DNA of 64,000 nt from Methylorubrum rhodinum (lineage in GTDB: Bacteria; Pseudomonadota; Alphaproteobacteria; Rhizobiales; Beijerinckiaceae): positions 62,001 to 126,000 of the forward strand of contig NZ_JACHOP010000011.1 of assembly GCF_014199935.1 (NCBI RefSeq). The letters are read 5' to 3'. Shown here in pieces: positions 34,953 to 44,033 of the stretch. The stretch's first letter is position 1; each line of letters starts with the position of its first letter. The notes beneath the pieces were generated by a model. It was given only the letters and a program-made list of their open reading frames with translations, was not told the origin of the DNA and did not search any database. The position numbers and the translations under genes were made by a program.

Positions 34953-36443
34953 ATGAACCCGATGGTGAACCGAGTCTGGGGACGCCTGATCGCACCGCTC
35001 GCCGCTCTGGCCGCGCTCGCGGGCCCGGCGGCGGCGGTGACGACGCCGATCCTCGTGGTCGAGGCCGAGTCCGGCAAGGTGCTCTACAGCCAGGGCGCGA
35101 CCGATCCCTGGTATCCGGCCTCCATCACCAAGCTGATGACGACCTATGTCGCCCTCGACATGGCGCGCCGCGGCAAGGTCTCCCTCGACACGCTGCTCAC
35201 CGTCACCCCCGAGGCCGCGGCCGAGCCGCCCTCGAAGATGGGCTTCAAGCCCGGCACCCAGATCACCCTGGAGAACGCCCTCAAGATCATCATGGTCAAG
35301 TCGGCCAACGACGTGTCGTGGACGATCGCGGAAGGCCTCGGCGGCTCGGTCGAGGGCTTCGCCGACATGATGAACGAGACCGCGCACCGGATCGGCATGC
35401 GCGAGAGCCGCTGGTACAACCCCAACGGCCTGCCCGAGCCGCGGCAATGGACCACCGCCCGCGACATGGCGATCCTGGCGCGTGCCCTGATGCGCGACTT
35501 CCCCGACCAGCAAGGGCTCTTCTCGATCTCGGCGATCCAGTTCGGCAAGGCCGTGATGGCCAACCACAACGGCCTGCTCGGGCGCTATCCCGGTGCCGAC
35601 GGGATGAAGACCGGCTTCATCTGCTCGGGCGGCTTCAACGTGGTGGCGAGCGCGACCCGCGGGGGCCGGCGCATCATCACCGTGGTGATGGGCCAGCCGA
35701 GCGCCCGCGAGCGCGACATCAAGGCCGCCGACCTGTTCGATTACGGCTTCGGCCAGTCCGCGGGCTGGACCGCGCAGACGCTGGAGACCCTGCCGCCCTC
35801 GAACCTCGCCGGCCCGCCGGACCTGCGGCCCTACATCTGCGACAAGCGCAAGCCCTTGCCCGTCGACGAGGGGCCGGGCGCGCTGACCGCGGGCGCCGAC
35901 GCCACCGCCACGCAGCTGTTCGGCTCGGCCACCGCCGACACCTCGAACCTCGCCTTCGCGGCGCTCAGCGCGGCCAATGTCCGCGGGCGCGCCCTGCCCC
36001 CGCGCGCCCCGCTCCAGCCCGTCGCCGTCTGGACCGGCCGCAGCCCGGCCGAGGGCGCCGCGGCGCTCGCTCAGGCCGAGCAGGAGGCCCAGGCCTCCAA
36101 GGAAGCCGCTCACACCGCCAAGTTGGAGGCCGCCCGGCAGAAGCGCGAGGAAGCCAAGGCGGCCCAGAAGGCTGCTCAAGCCGCGAAGGCCGAGGCCAAC
36201 AAGCAGGCCGCCGCCGAAAAGGCCGCCAAGGCCCGGGCCGCCGCCGTGACCGCGCCGAAGCCCGCCGCCAAGGACAAGGTCCCGGCTGCTGCCAGCGCCT
36301 ACACCGCTGCGGAAGCGCCGAAGCCGGCGCACAAGCCCGCCGAGAAGCCGGCGGCGAAGAAGGCCGAAGCGAAGCCCGCCGCCAAGAAGACCGAGGCCAA
36401 GCCGGCGGCGAAGAAGGCCAAGGGCAAGGACGACGACGCTTAA
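34953..36443 (+). CDS. D-alanyl-D-alanine carboxypeptidase (PBP5/6-type) with Lys/Ala-rich tail
   Basis: A 496-residue periplasmic peptidase that trims the terminal D-Ala of peptidoglycan stem peptides. The signal peptide ends near residue 28. Catalytic motifs are SITK (Ser57, Lys60), SAN (117-119) and KTG (219-221), all in correct spacing. After the peptidase domain (to about residue 275) comes a long low-complexity region of Ala/Lys/Glu (about 355-496) with PAAKK-type repeats resembling histone H1 tails, probably a coiled or extended cell-wall-binding arm. ATG 34953 is preferred over a TTG nine bases upstream. Confidence 0.92.
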   Translation: MNPMVNRVWGRLIAPLAALAALAGPAAAVTTPILVVEAESGKVLYSQGATDPWYPASITKLMTTYVALDMARRGKVSLDTLLTVTPEAAAEPPSKMGFKPGTQITLENALKIIMVKSANDVSWTIAEGLGGSVEGFADMMNETAHRIGMRESRWYNPNGLPEPRQWTTARDMAILARALMRDFPDQQGLFSISAIQFGKAVMANHNGLLGRYPGADGMKTGFICSGGFNVVASATRGGRRIITVVMGQPSARERDIKAADLFDYGFGQSAGWTAQTLETLPPSNLAGPPDLRPYICDKRKPLPVDEGPGALTAGADATATQLFGSATADTSNLAFAALSAANVRGRALPPRAPLQPVAVWTGRSPAEGAAALAQAEQEAQASKEAAHTAKLEAARQKREEAKAAQKAAQAAKAEANKQAAAEKAAKARAAAVTAPKPAAKDKVPAAASAYTAAEAPKPAHKPAEKPAAKKAEAKPAAKKTEAKPAAKKAKGKDDDA

Positions 36444-36492
36444 GAGTCGTCAACATCGGCTCAGTAGCACTCGCCTCCATCGATGCGGGCAC

Positions 36493-36600
36493 TCTCCTCC
36501 CCCTTGCGGGGAGGAGGTAGGAGGTGGGGGTGGTGCCGGATGAGGCTCGGCGCTCCATCCTGCCCCCCACCCCGAACCCCTCCCCGCAAGGGGGAGGGGA
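36493..36600. repeat. family-I inverted-repeat element, second intergenic copy
   Basis: Left arm 36493-36531 and right arm 36563-36600 are inverted and nearly identical to those at 20500-20610; the core GCCGGATGAGGCTCGGCG is shared. It lies between dacF-like and COG0523 genes. An open frame through it explains spurious upstream extensions of the COG0523 gene (PPTPNPSPQGGG). Confidence 0.85.
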
Positions 36601-36676
36601 CACGCGCCTCTTGCGTACTGGGCAACGAGACAAGACCTCCGTGTCGATCGCCCCTCGCTTAAAACCGGCCCGACCG

Positions 36677-37792
36677 ATGTCCACCGCCCCCCGCCTCCCG
36701 GCCCCGATCCCGCTCACCGTCCTCACCGGCTTCCTCGGGGCCGGCAAGACCACCCTGCTCAACCGGTGGCTCACCGATCCGGCGCTCGCCGACACGGTGG
36801 TGATCGTCAACGAGTTCGGCGAGATCGGGCTCGACCACCTGCTGATCGAGACGGTCGACGACGGGATGATCCTCCTCGGCGCCGGCTGCCTGTGCTGCAC
36901 CGTGCGCGGCGACCTCATCAACACGCTCGAAGACCTGCTGCGAAGGCGCGACAACGGCCGGATCCATCCATTCCGCCGGGTCGTGATCGAGACCACGGGG
37001 CTGGCCGACCCCGCCCCGATCCTACACGCGCTGATCTATCACCCCTACCTGTCGCTGCGCTTCCAGCTCCAGGGCGTCGTCACGGTGATCGACGCGGTCA
37101 ACGGCCAGAACACCCTCGACGCACACCAAGAGGCCCGGCGGCAGGCGGCGGTGGCCGACCATCTCGTGCTGACCAAATCCGACCTGCCCAGTGCGGCGCC
37201 CGAGGCGCTTGCGGCCCGGCTCGCCGCCCTCAATCCGGGCGCGTCGCTCCACGGGCCGGAGGGGCCGGCGGAGCGCCTGCTCGGCGGCCTGTTCGGGCTC
37301 GACGGCAAGGGCGAGGACGTGCGGGCGTGGCTCGGGCCGGCGCCGGAGCATGACCACGGGCACGATCATGGTCATGACCATCACGGCCATGGGCATCGTC
37401 ATGCCCACGACGTGAACCGGCACGACGCCGCGATCCGCGCCTTCCACCTCACCAGTGACGTGCCGGTGCCGCGCCCGGCCTTCGAGATGTTCCTCGATCT
37501 CGTCCGCTCGGCGCACGGGCCGAAACTCCTGCGCCTGAAGGGCCTCGTGGCATTGGCCGACGATCCCGAGCGACCGGTCGTGGTGCACGGCGTGCAGCAC
37601 GTCGTCCACGCGCCCACGACGCTGCCGGCCTGGCCCGACGCCGACCGGCGCTCGCGGCTGGTGATGATCGTCCACGACCTCGACCCGGACTTCGTGCGCC
37701 GGATCTGGGATGCGTTCCTGGGTAAACCCGCCATCGACACGCCGGACCGGGCGGCGCTCACGGACAATCCGCTGGCGATCCCGGGGGGCTAA
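36677..37792 (+). CDS. COG0523 (CobW/YeiR-type) GTPase with His-rich metal-binding loop
   Basis: A 371-residue P-loop GTPase. Walker A is GFLGAGKTT (18-26), the metal-binding CXCC motif is GAGCLCCTVRGD (Cys71, 73, 74), and LTKSD is the G4-type motif. A histidine-rich loop (about 224-245, HDHGHDHGHDHHGHGH) separates the GTPase from the CobW C-terminal domain. COG0523 proteins deliver metals, mostly zinc or cobalt. The His loop favours zinc; cobalamin genes lie 7 kb away but not adjacent. ATG 36677 avoids the repeat-derived extension. Confidence 0.9.
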   Translation: MSTAPRLPAPIPLTVLTGFLGAGKTTLLNRWLTDPALADTVVIVNEFGEIGLDHLLIETVDDGMILLGAGCLCCTVRGDLINTLEDLLRRRDNGRIHPFRRVVIETTGLADPAPILHALIYHPYLSLRFQLQGVVTVIDAVNGQNTLDAHQEARRQAAVADHLVLTKSDLPSAAPEALAARLAALNPGASLHGPEGPAERLLGGLFGLDGKGEDVRAWLGPAPEHDHGHDHGHDHHGHGHRHAHDVNRHDAAIRAFHLTSDVPVPRPAFEMFLDLVRSAHGPKLLRLKGLVALADDPERPVVVHGVQHVVHAPTTLPAWPDADRRSRLVMIVHDLDPDFVRRIWDAFLGKPAIDTPDRAALTDNPLAIPGG

Positions 37793-37816
37793 CCCAAGGG
37801 CTCTGCCCTTGACCCG

Positions 37817-37837
37817 CGAAAGGGATGATCCCTTTCG
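37817..37837. terminator. bidirectional terminator between convergent genes
   Basis: CGAAAGGG and CCCTTTCG form an 8-bp stem around ATGAT, in the 55-bp gap between the stops of the COG0523 gene (plus) and the HPr gene (minus). Confidence 0.6.
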
Positions 37838-37847
37838 AAACCCGAAA

Positions 37848-38171
37848 TCATTCGTCTTCGCCGAATTTGTCGGCGAGCAGCGCCTCGATCGCGTCGAGGG
37901 CGGCTTCGGCGTCGTCGCCCAGCGCGACGACCGCGATGGTGGTGCCCTTGGCCGCGCCCAGCGTCAGCAGGCCCATGATCGAGCGGCCCCCGACCGTCTC
38001 GCCCGCACGGGTCACGGTGACGGCGGCCCCGTACCGCTCCACCGTCTGCACGAACTTGGCCGAGGCGCGGGCGTGCAGGCCGCGGCGGTTGATGATCGGC
38101 AGGATGCGGCAGAGCCCGCCCTCCGGAATCTCGGGCTCCGGCTCGATCTCGCCGTCCACGCTCTCGCTCAT
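37848..38171 (-). CDS. HPr-family phosphocarrier of the regulatory PTS
   Basis: A 107-residue HPr/NPr. The phospho-His is His33 in RRGLHARASAKF, and Ser64 in GGRSIMGLLTL is the regulatory phosphorylation site targeted by HprK. A 20-residue acidic N-terminal extension precedes the fold. In alphaproteobacteria this HPr works in a regulatory PTS without sugar permeases, linking carbon/nitrogen state to ChvG/ChvI. It follows the EIIA-Man gene by 85 nt. Confidence 0.93.
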   Translation of the reverse strand: MSESVDGEIEPEPEIPEGGLCRILPIINRRGLHARASAKFVQTVERYGAAVTVTRAGETVGGRSIMGLLTLGAAKGTTIAVVALGDDAEAALDAIEALLADKFGEDE

Positions 38172-38256
38172 CGGGCTTCACGCTCCTCCCGGATGGGGAG
38201 AGAGTGGTTAAGCCGGCTCTCGGGCGAAGGGAAGGCGCGGGACGGGCGGAATCGGG

Positions 38257-38658
38257 CTACTTGCCCGCAAGAACCCGCGAGGCGACGTTGATGTACTTGC
38301 GCCCCGCCTCCTGGGCGTGGAGCACCGCGTCGCCCAGGCTCTCGGCGTCGCGCACGCTGGCGAGCTTGATCAGCATCGGCAGGTTGATCCCGGCGACCAC
38401 CTCGACCTCGCCGCCGTTCATGCACGACAGCGCGAGATTCGAGGGCGTGCCGCCGAACATGTCGGTGAGCACGACCACCCCCGCGCCGGTGTTGACGCGG
38501 CAGACCGCATTCATGATGTCGCCGCGGCGCAGCTCCATGTCGTCCTCGGGGCCGATCGTGATCGTCTCGATCTGCCGCTGAGGGCCGACGACGTGCTCCA
38601 GGGCGGCCTTGAACTCGGTCGCCAACAGGCCGTGGGTGACGAGCACCATTCCAATCAT
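38257..38658 (-). CDS. PTS EIIA component of the mannose family
   Basis: A 133-residue EIIA-Man domain protein with active-site His9 (MIGMVLVTHG) and the family loop TDMFGGTPSNLA. No EIIB, EIIC or EIID gene is present, so this is a regulatory and not a transport protein. The ATG at 38658 begins exactly at the fold. It lies between hprK and the HPr gene on one strand, the standard alphaproteobacterial order. Confidence 0.93.
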   Translation of the reverse strand: MIGMVLVTHGLLATEFKAALEHVVGPQRQIETITIGPEDDMELRRGDIMNAVCRVNTGAGVVVLTDMFGGTPSNLALSCMNGGEVEVVAGINLPMLIKLASVRDAESLGDAVLHAQEAGRKYINVASRVLAGK

Positions 38659-38782
38659 CGAAGCGTATTCCGACGCCCTGTGAGCGGAGACGCCATCTTG
38701 TGCAGCGCAAGGTGAAGCGCAACCCGATCGCGGCGATTTGCTCGATGCGATGCGCCACCATGCCATGATGGCAACACCCGCG

Positions 38783-39283
38783 CTACACGGAGCAGGGCCC
38801 GCCGGGCACGAGAGCGGCGGGGTGCGTCCGAACGGCCACGCTGGCATCGAGCGCCTCGCGAATCAGGTATTCCCTCGGCTGACCCGGTGCAAGGGAGAGG
38901 CGCGGCAGCTCCACCCCGAGGAGACGCTCGGTCGCGGGCCGCTCCGCCGGCAGGCGCTCGGCCGTTTCGATGAGATCGACCACGAGGCGCAGGACCGTCG
39001 CCTCCGCATGGGCCACGAGCCGCCGGAGGCCGTGGCCGCGGATCTCGATCAGCCCCATGAGCGTCGGATGCGGCCGGGCGACGAGGCGTCCGTGATGGGC
39101 CTCCAGCCGGATGCGGTCGTCGCCGACGAGGCGGGCGTGGCGACCCTCCAGCCCGGCGCGGTCGAGCAGCGCGAGGCACAGCGAGGATTTCCCCGAGCCC
39201 GGCGGCCCCCGCACCAGGACGCCAGCCTCGCCGAGGAGGACGCAGCTCGCATGGACGGTGGTCGATGCGCCGTCGTCGCTCAC
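38783..39283 (-). CDS. hprK: HPr kinase/phosphorylase, short alphaproteobacterial form
   Basis: A 166-residue protein consisting only of the kinase domain. The P-loop is GPPGSGKSSLCLALL (26-40), and HGRLVARPHPTLMGLIEIRG carries the HprK signature region. Firmicute HprK is about twice as long and has an N-terminal domain that is missing here, as usual in this bacterial class. It phosphorylates or dephosphorylates HPr on serine. The GTG start at 39283 overlaps the chvG stop by 4 nt (GTGA). Confidence 0.93.
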   Translation of the reverse strand: MSDDGASTTVHASCVLLGEAGVLVRGPPGSGKSSLCLALLDRAGLEGRHARLVGDDRIRLEAHHGRLVARPHPTLMGLIEIRGHGLRRLVAHAEATVLRLVVDLIETAERLPAERPATERLLGVELPRLSLAPGQPREYLIREALDASVAVRTHPAALVPGGPCSV

Positions 39284-41148
39284 GCCGCGAGGTCGTCGCC
39301 GAAGCGGTCGGCGCGGGGCGCCACCGGCAGGCGCACGGTGAAGCGGGCGCCGCGCACGGTCGGATGGCCCTCCTCGTCGGCGGGGCCGGGGCGGTTCTCG
39401 GCCCGGATCGTGCCGTGATGCGCCTGGATGATCTGGCGCGAGATCGACAGGCCGAGCCCGGAATTCTGCCCGAACCCCTGCTCGGGCCGGTCGGTGTAGA
39501 AGCGCTCGAAGATGCGCTCCAGGGCGTGCTCGGGGATGCCCGGCCCCTCGTCCTCGACGATGAACTCGACCTCGGTCTTGAGACGCCGCAGGGCGACGCG
39601 CACCTGGGCGCCGGGCGGCGAGAACGAGCGGGCGTTGTCGAGCAGGTTGTTGACCACCTGACCGAGCCGGCTGTCGTGGCCGATGATGCGGAACGGGTCC
39701 TCCACGTCGCCCGGCGGGCGCTCGATGTCGAACCGGATCAGCGCCGCCTTGGCGCGCCGCCGCTCGTTGGCGACCGAGGTCACGGTGGTGAGCAGCTTGC
39801 CGAGATCGACGCGCCGCGCCTCGGCGCGGGCGAGTTCGGCGTCGAGGCGCGAGGCGTCGGCGATGTCGGAGATCAGCCGGTCGAGGCGCTTCACGTCGTG
39901 CTGGATGATCTGCATCAGCCGCCCGCGCGACTCGTCGGTCTTGGCGAGCGGCAGGGTCTCGACCGCGCTGCGCAGGCTGGTCAGCGGGTTCTTCAGCTCG
40001 TGGCTGACGTCGGCGGCAAAACTCTCGATGGCGTCGAGCCGGCGGTAGAGCGCCTGGGTCATGTCGCGCAGCGCGCCCGAGAGATGGCCGATCTCGTCGG
40101 TGCGGTTGGTGAAGTCGGGAATCTCCTGCCGCGACTTGATGCCCCGGCGCACCCGCTCGGCGGCGTCGGCCAGACGCCGGACCGGGCCGGCGATGGCGCC
40201 CGCGAGCAGGATCGACAGCACCAGCATGACGGCGGCGGCGACGAGGAAGACCTGCAGCAGGCCGAACCGCTCGGAGGCGATGACCCGGTCGATGTCGCCC
40301 CCTTGCGTCGAGACCATCAGGACGCCGCGCACCGATCCCGCGCGCTGGATCGGCACGGCGACCGAGACGATGGTCTCGCCGCGCTCGTTGCGCCGGGCGA
40401 TGGTGCCGCGCGCGCCCGCGAGCGCCGCCTGGACCTCGCGGAAGCCGCGCCCGTCCTGCGGGCCGGCGTCCTGGCCGACATCCCCTTGGCTCGACCGCTC
40501 GCTGACCACGAGGCCGAGGATGCGGGTGCCGACGAAGTCCCAGATCCGCTCCAGCACGTTGGGCTTCGGCGGACGCACGGCATTGTCCGGACGGCCGATC
40601 TCGCCGCGGGGAAACAGCGAGCGGGTGTCGAACAGGAGGCTGCCCTCGCGGTCGTAGACGCGGGCGCGGTTGCCGGTCGGCGTCACGAGGCGTCGCAGAA
40701 GCGGCGCGACTTTTTCCGGATTGAGCGAGAAGGCGAGCGAAGACGGGTCGTCGTCGATGTCCTTGCCCTCGCCGGCCTGCTGCTGCAGCAGCTTGTCGGG
40801 ATCGACCCGGATCGTGTCGGTGTCGACCGAGGCCTGGGCCGCGATGGCGCCCGCGATGATGTCGCCCTGGATCAGCAGGCTCTGCACGCGGGCCTGGATC
40901 AGCCCCTGGCGGAACTGGTTCAGGTAGAGGAAGCCGAACAGCAGGACGATCAGCCCGACGAGGTTGAGCACCACGATGCGGCGCGTCAGGCTGGAAGAGG
41001 CGCGCTGGCCCACCGCGTTCCACAGGTCGCGCGGCCAGGTTAGGGGCGGGCGCGCGATGGATTCGAGCAGCCGCGCCAAGGCGCCACGGACGCCGCCGCG
41101 GCGGGCGCCGTCCTTCGGGTCGGGAGAGGGGAACAGGGGGGCGAGCAT
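39280..41148 (-). CDS. chvG: sensor histidine kinase ChvG/ExoS
   Basis: A 622-residue membrane kinase. TM1 is at about 57-76, a large periplasmic region follows at about 77-295, and TM2 is at about 296-320. HAMP (about 320-372) precedes HisKA with SFAADVSHELKNPLTS (His about 382) and the HATPase motifs NNLLDNA, DEGPGIPE and GLGLS. ChvG senses acid or envelope stress in rhizobia and is held by the periplasmic protein ExoR there. It lies 32 nt after chvI and overlaps hprK. Confidence 0.95.
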   Translation of the reverse strand: MLAPLFPSPDPKDGARRGGVRGALARLLESIARPPLTWPRDLWNAVGQRASSSLTRRIVVLNLVGLIVLLFGFLYLNQFRQGLIQARVQSLLIQGDIIAGAIAAQASVDTDTIRVDPDKLLQQQAGEGKDIDDDPSSLAFSLNPEKVAPLLRRLVTPTGNRARVYDREGSLLFDTRSLFPRGEIGRPDNAVRPPKPNVLERIWDFVGTRILGLVVSERSSQGDVGQDAGPQDGRGFREVQAALAGARGTIARRNERGETIVSVAVPIQRAGSVRGVLMVSTQGGDIDRVIASERFGLLQVFLVAAAVMLVLSILLAGAIAGPVRRLADAAERVRRGIKSRQEIPDFTNRTDEIGHLSGALRDMTQALYRRLDAIESFAADVSHELKNPLTSLRSAVETLPLAKTDESRGRLMQIIQHDVKRLDRLISDIADASRLDAELARAEARRVDLGKLLTTVTSVANERRRAKAALIRFDIERPPGDVEDPFRIIGHDSRLGQVVNNLLDNARSFSPPGAQVRVALRRLKTEVEFIVEDEGPGIPEHALERIFERFYTDRPEQGFGQNSGLGLSISRQIIQAHHGTIRAENRPGPADEEGHPTVRGARFTVRLPVAPRADRFGDDLAA

Positions 41149-41180
41149 CCGCGGATCGGCCTTCGGGCTGGTGCGGAGTC

Positions 41181-41897
41181 TCAACCTTCCTTGAAGCGGT
41201 AGCCGACGCCGTAGAGCGTCTCGATCATGTCGAAGCTCTGGTCGGTCACCTTGAACTTCTTGCGCAGCCGCTTGATGTGGCTGTCGATGGTGCGGTCGTC
41301 GACATAGACCTGATCGTCGTAGGCCGCGTCCATCAGGGCGTTGCGGCTCTTCACGACGCCGGGGCGCTGGGCCAGCGCCTGGAGGATCAGGAACTCGGTG
41401 ACGGTCAGCGTCACCGGCTCGCCCTTCCACGTGCAGGTGTGGCGCTCGGGGTCCATCATCAGCTGGCCGCGCTCCAGCGAGCGGGCGGCGGCGTCCGCCT
41501 CGCTGCGCGCCGCCCCGCCCGGCGTGGCGTCCTTCGGGGCGAAGCGGCGCAGCACCGCCTTGACCCGCTCGACCAGCAGGCGCTGCGAGAACGGCTTATG
41601 GATGAAGTCGTCCGCGCCCATCTTCAGGCCGAACAACTCGTCGATCTCCTCGTCCTTCGAGGTGAGGAAGATCACCGGAAGGTCTGATTTCTGCCGCAGG
41701 CGCCTGAGAAGCTCCATCCCGTCCATGCGCGGCATCTTGATGTCGAAGATCGCGAGATCGGGCGGGGAATGGCGCAGGCCGTCGAGCGCCGAGGCGCCGT
41801 CGGTATAGGTCTGGATGCGATACCCCTCGGTCTCCAGCGCGATCGAGACGGAGGTCAGGATGTTGCGGTCGTCGTCGACGAGGGCGATGGTCGGCAT
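41181..41897 (-). CDS. chvI: response regulator ChvI (OmpR family)
   Basis: A 238-residue regulator. The receiver domain (1-120) has Asp52 in [18 protein letters not shown] and KPFSQ. A winged-helix DNA-binding domain of the OmpR/PhoB type (about 140-235) ends with [16 protein letters not shown] and [11 protein letters not shown]. It is the partner of ChvG and first gene of the chvI-chvG-hprK-EIIA-HPr block. In related bacteria it controls exopolysaccharide, acid response and central carbon genes. Confidence 0.96.
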   Translation of the reverse strand: MPTIALVDDDRNILTSVSIALETEGYRIQTYTDGASALDGLRHSPPDLAIFDIKMPRMDGMELLRRLRQKSDLPVIFLTSKDEEIDELFGLKMGADDFIHKPFSQRLLVERVKAVLRRFAPKDATPGGAARSEADAAARSLERGQLMMDPERHTCTWKGEPVTLTVTEFLILQALAQRPGVVKSRNALMDAAYDDQVYVDDRTIDSHIKRLRKKFKVTDQSFDMIETLYGVGYRFKEG

Positions 41898-42219
41898 GCA
41901 GAATTCCTGACTGGACGGCGCGGCGCCGCTCTCCCGAAGGATCGCGTCGGCGCGGCCTGCACCCGCCGCCGGGGCGGTGACGACGCCCCGCGGTGGGTCT
42001 CGTCCTTTACGACCATCGTTCGAAAAAAGCGAGCGGCTGTCTAAGCTTGGCCGTAACAGGCCGGTTCATCCGCCCGCCTCGTCCGGCAGGATGCCGCACC
42101 CGATGGGCCGCCTCCCGCCCTCGTGCGGGGCGACGGCTGCGGGCTATGCTCGGGCCCGAACTGGGGCCGACAATCCTCGGCGTCCGAGACGATCTTTGTC
42201 GTCCGAGAGGGAGTTTTTC
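41898..42219. other. divergent region between chvI and the hugZ-like gene
   Basis: 322 bp with the promoters of both divergent genes. A somewhat AT-richer stretch is at 42008-42060 (TTCGAAAAAAGCGAG). No clear hexamers, no repeat and no extra gene were seen. Confidence 0.45.
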
Positions 42220-43005
42220 ATGAACGACGACGCGACGCCGCCGATTCCAGAGCGGCGCGGCCCGGCCGAGCCGTTGCCCGCGGCGCAGGCGCCCTTCGAC
42301 GCGATCGGGCTGGCCCGCCAACTCCTGCGCGGCGTGCGCGCGGGTGCGCTCGCCACGATCGATTCGGGCGACGGCACCCCCTTCGCCTCGCTCGTCACCA
42401 TCGCGACCGACCACGACGGCACGCCCCTGATGCTGATGTCGCGGCTCTCGGCGCATACGCGCAACCTCGACCGGGACCCGCGCTGCTCGCTGCTGTTCTC
42501 CGTCGGCGGCAAGGGCGACCCGCTGGCCCATCCGCGCCTGACGGTGACGGGCCGCGCCGCCCGCACCGACGAGCCGCGTATCCGCGAGCGGTTTCTCGCC
42601 CGCCATCCGAAGGCCAAGCTCTACGCCGACTTCCCCGATTTCGGCTTCTTCGCCCTCGACCCTTCGGCGGGCCATCTCAACGGGGGCTTCGCCAAGGCCG
42701 CGACGCTGACGCGCGACGACCTCCTCCTCGACCTGACCGGCGCTGAAGCCGTGACCGCGGGCGAGCGCGGCGCGGTCGATCACATGAACGAGGACCATAC
42801 GGACGCCCTCGCCCTCTACGCGGCTTCCGTCGGCGAGGCCGGCACCGGCTGGCGGCTGACCGGGCTCGACCCGGAGGGGCTCGACCTGCTGGCGGGCGAC
42901 CGCACCGCCCGCGTCCCCTATCCCGAGCCGGTGCGCGACATGGGCTCACTTCGCAAGGCTCTGGTCGCGATGGCGAACGCGGCGCGGGCCGGCGCATCGT
43001 CCTGA
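42220..43005 (+). CDS. HugZ-like pyridoxamine-5'-phosphate-oxidase-fold protein with DUF2470
   Basis: A 261-residue protein. The split-barrel domain (about residues 25-165) has the LLRGVRAGALATID start and RLSAHTRNLDRDPRCSLLF. The C-terminal DUF2470 (about 175-258) has VDHMNEDHTDALALYA with the conserved His residues. HugZ proteins bind or degrade heme; FMN-binding relatives are oxidases. No heme genes lie next to it, so the substrate is open. The ATG at 42220 is preceded by GAGAGGGAG. Confidence 0.88.
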   Translation: MNDDATPPIPERRGPAEPLPAAQAPFDAIGLARQLLRGVRAGALATIDSGDGTPFASLVTIATDHDGTPLMLMSRLSAHTRNLDRDPRCSLLFSVGGKGDPLAHPRLTVTGRAARTDEPRIRERFLARHPKAKLYADFPDFGFFALDPSAGHLNGGFAKAATLTRDDLLLDLTGAEAVTAGERGAVDHMNEDHTDALALYAASVGEAGTGWRLTGLDPEGLDLLAGDRTARVPYPEPVRDMGSLRKALVAMANAARAGASS

Positions 43006-43031
43006 GTTCTCAGGTCGATGCGCCGGGTTCT

Positions 43032-43083
43032 TGTGCCGCATCGGCTTTTTCCGAAAGCCGGCGGCCGCCCTTCGGGCCGATGC
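43032..43083. repeat. family-III 52-bp repeat, copy in convergent gap (minus orientation)
   Basis: Reverse complement begins GCATCGGCCCGAAGGGCGGC and ends GCCGATGCGGCACA; it differs from the copy at 53507-53558 at about seven positions. It lies between the convergent hugZ-like and aspartic protease genes and can fold through GCATCGGC/GCCGATGC. Confidence 0.8.
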
Positions 43084-43090
43084 TCGGAGG

Positions 43091-43783
43091 CTACCGGCTC
43101 CTGAGGATCAGCCGGTCGCCGCGCACCTCATAGGAGGGCAGGCGCGTCAGAAAGCTCTGGCCGAGCAGGTTGCCGGTGAGCGCGCCGGGCCGGCTCACCA
43201 CCGCATCGACGTTGCGCTCGGTGATCGGCCCGACCCGGACCGAGTCGAGCCGGATCGGTGCGGTCATCGCGATGCCGTTGGCGGTGGAGACGCGCAGGTT
43301 GAATTCGCTCTCCGCCGGGCGGATGCCGAGCGCGGCGGCGTTCTCGGCGGTCAGCACCACGCTGCTCGCCCCCGTGTCGAAGGCGAAGCGCTGCTCGGCG
43401 CGGCCGTTCACCTCGGCAAGGACCGAAAAGTCGCCGTCGGCGCGGCGGGTGATCGTCACCTCGCCGCCGGGGCCGACCACGGCGGTGCCGGGGCGCAGCG
43501 CCCCGATCAGGTTCGCGCCCACCCGCTGCGCGTCGTCGCGATAGGCATAGGCTCCGACCGCCAGCGCCCCGAGTCCGAGCCAGATCAAGGCCGCCCGAAG
43601 GGTGTCGCCCGGCATCGCCAGCGCATGGCGCCAACGCCCGGCGGTGAGGAGCAGCAGCAGCGCCGAGAGCGAGACGAGGCCGGCGAGCTGATCGGATTCG
43701 AGCCCCATCACGGGGCCGCCGTCGTGGTTGGCGATCAGGACGACGAGGCCGATGCCGAGGATCGCGAGCCCGACCCACATCAT
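43091..43783 (-). CDS. TIGR02281-type membrane-anchored retropepsin-like aspartic protease
   Basis: A 230-residue protein. Two to three hydrophobic helices (about 3-18, 33-50 and 60-80) anchor a retropepsin-like domain with the active-site triplet FDTGASSVVL (Asp136). Clan AA proteases of this family are dimeric with one Asp per chain. The start ATG 43783 overlaps the stop of the upstream DUF1289 gene (ATGA). No substrate is known. Confidence 0.85.
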   Translation of the reverse strand: MMWVGLAILGIGLVVLIANHDGGPVMGLESDQLAGLVSLSALLLLLTAGRWRHALAMPGDTLRAALIWLGLGALAVGAYAYRDDAQRVGANLIGALRPGTAVVGPGGEVTITRRADGDFSVLAEVNGRAEQRFAFDTGASSVVLTAENAAALGIRPAESEFNLRVSTANGIAMTAPIRLDSVRVGPITERNVDAVVSRPGALTGNLLGQSFLTRLPSYEVRGDRLILRSR

Positions 43784-43992
43784 CGCGTGAGCGCCCCACG
43801 GCCCGGATAGGCCTTGGCGAGCCGCTCGGGAAGCGTCGCCATGATGGCCTGCCGCCGCGGCTCCGGAAGCGAGCCCCACAGCCCGATCTCGTCACGAGTG
43901 CGCCCGCAGCCCTCGCACAGCCCGGTGCGCGCATCGAGCACGCAGACCTTGGTGCAGGGGGAGGACGGTTTTTGGATAGGCTGGGCGGTCAT
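43780..43992 (-). CDS. DUF1289 small cysteine protein
   Basis: A 70-residue protein with four conserved cysteines in SPCTKVCVLD and GLCEGCGRTRDEI, followed by LPEPRRQAIMATLPER. This is the DUF1289 (Fe-S or zinc knot) pattern. Its function is unknown. It is coupled to the aspartic protease gene by a 4-nt overlap, a pairing worth noting. Confidence 0.9.
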   Translation of the reverse strand: MTAQPIQKPSSPCTKVCVLDARTGLCEGCGRTRDEIGLWGSLPEPRRQAIMATLPERLAKAYPGRGALTR

Positions 43993-44033
43993 GGCCCTGG
44001 CAGATGGGGCGGAGCGGCCTCGCGAATCAAGGC

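Noticed and set aside
36524-36676. N-terminal extension of the COG0523 GTPase
   Set aside because: It is translated repeat DNA (PPTPNPSPQGGG); the proper start is ATG 36677.
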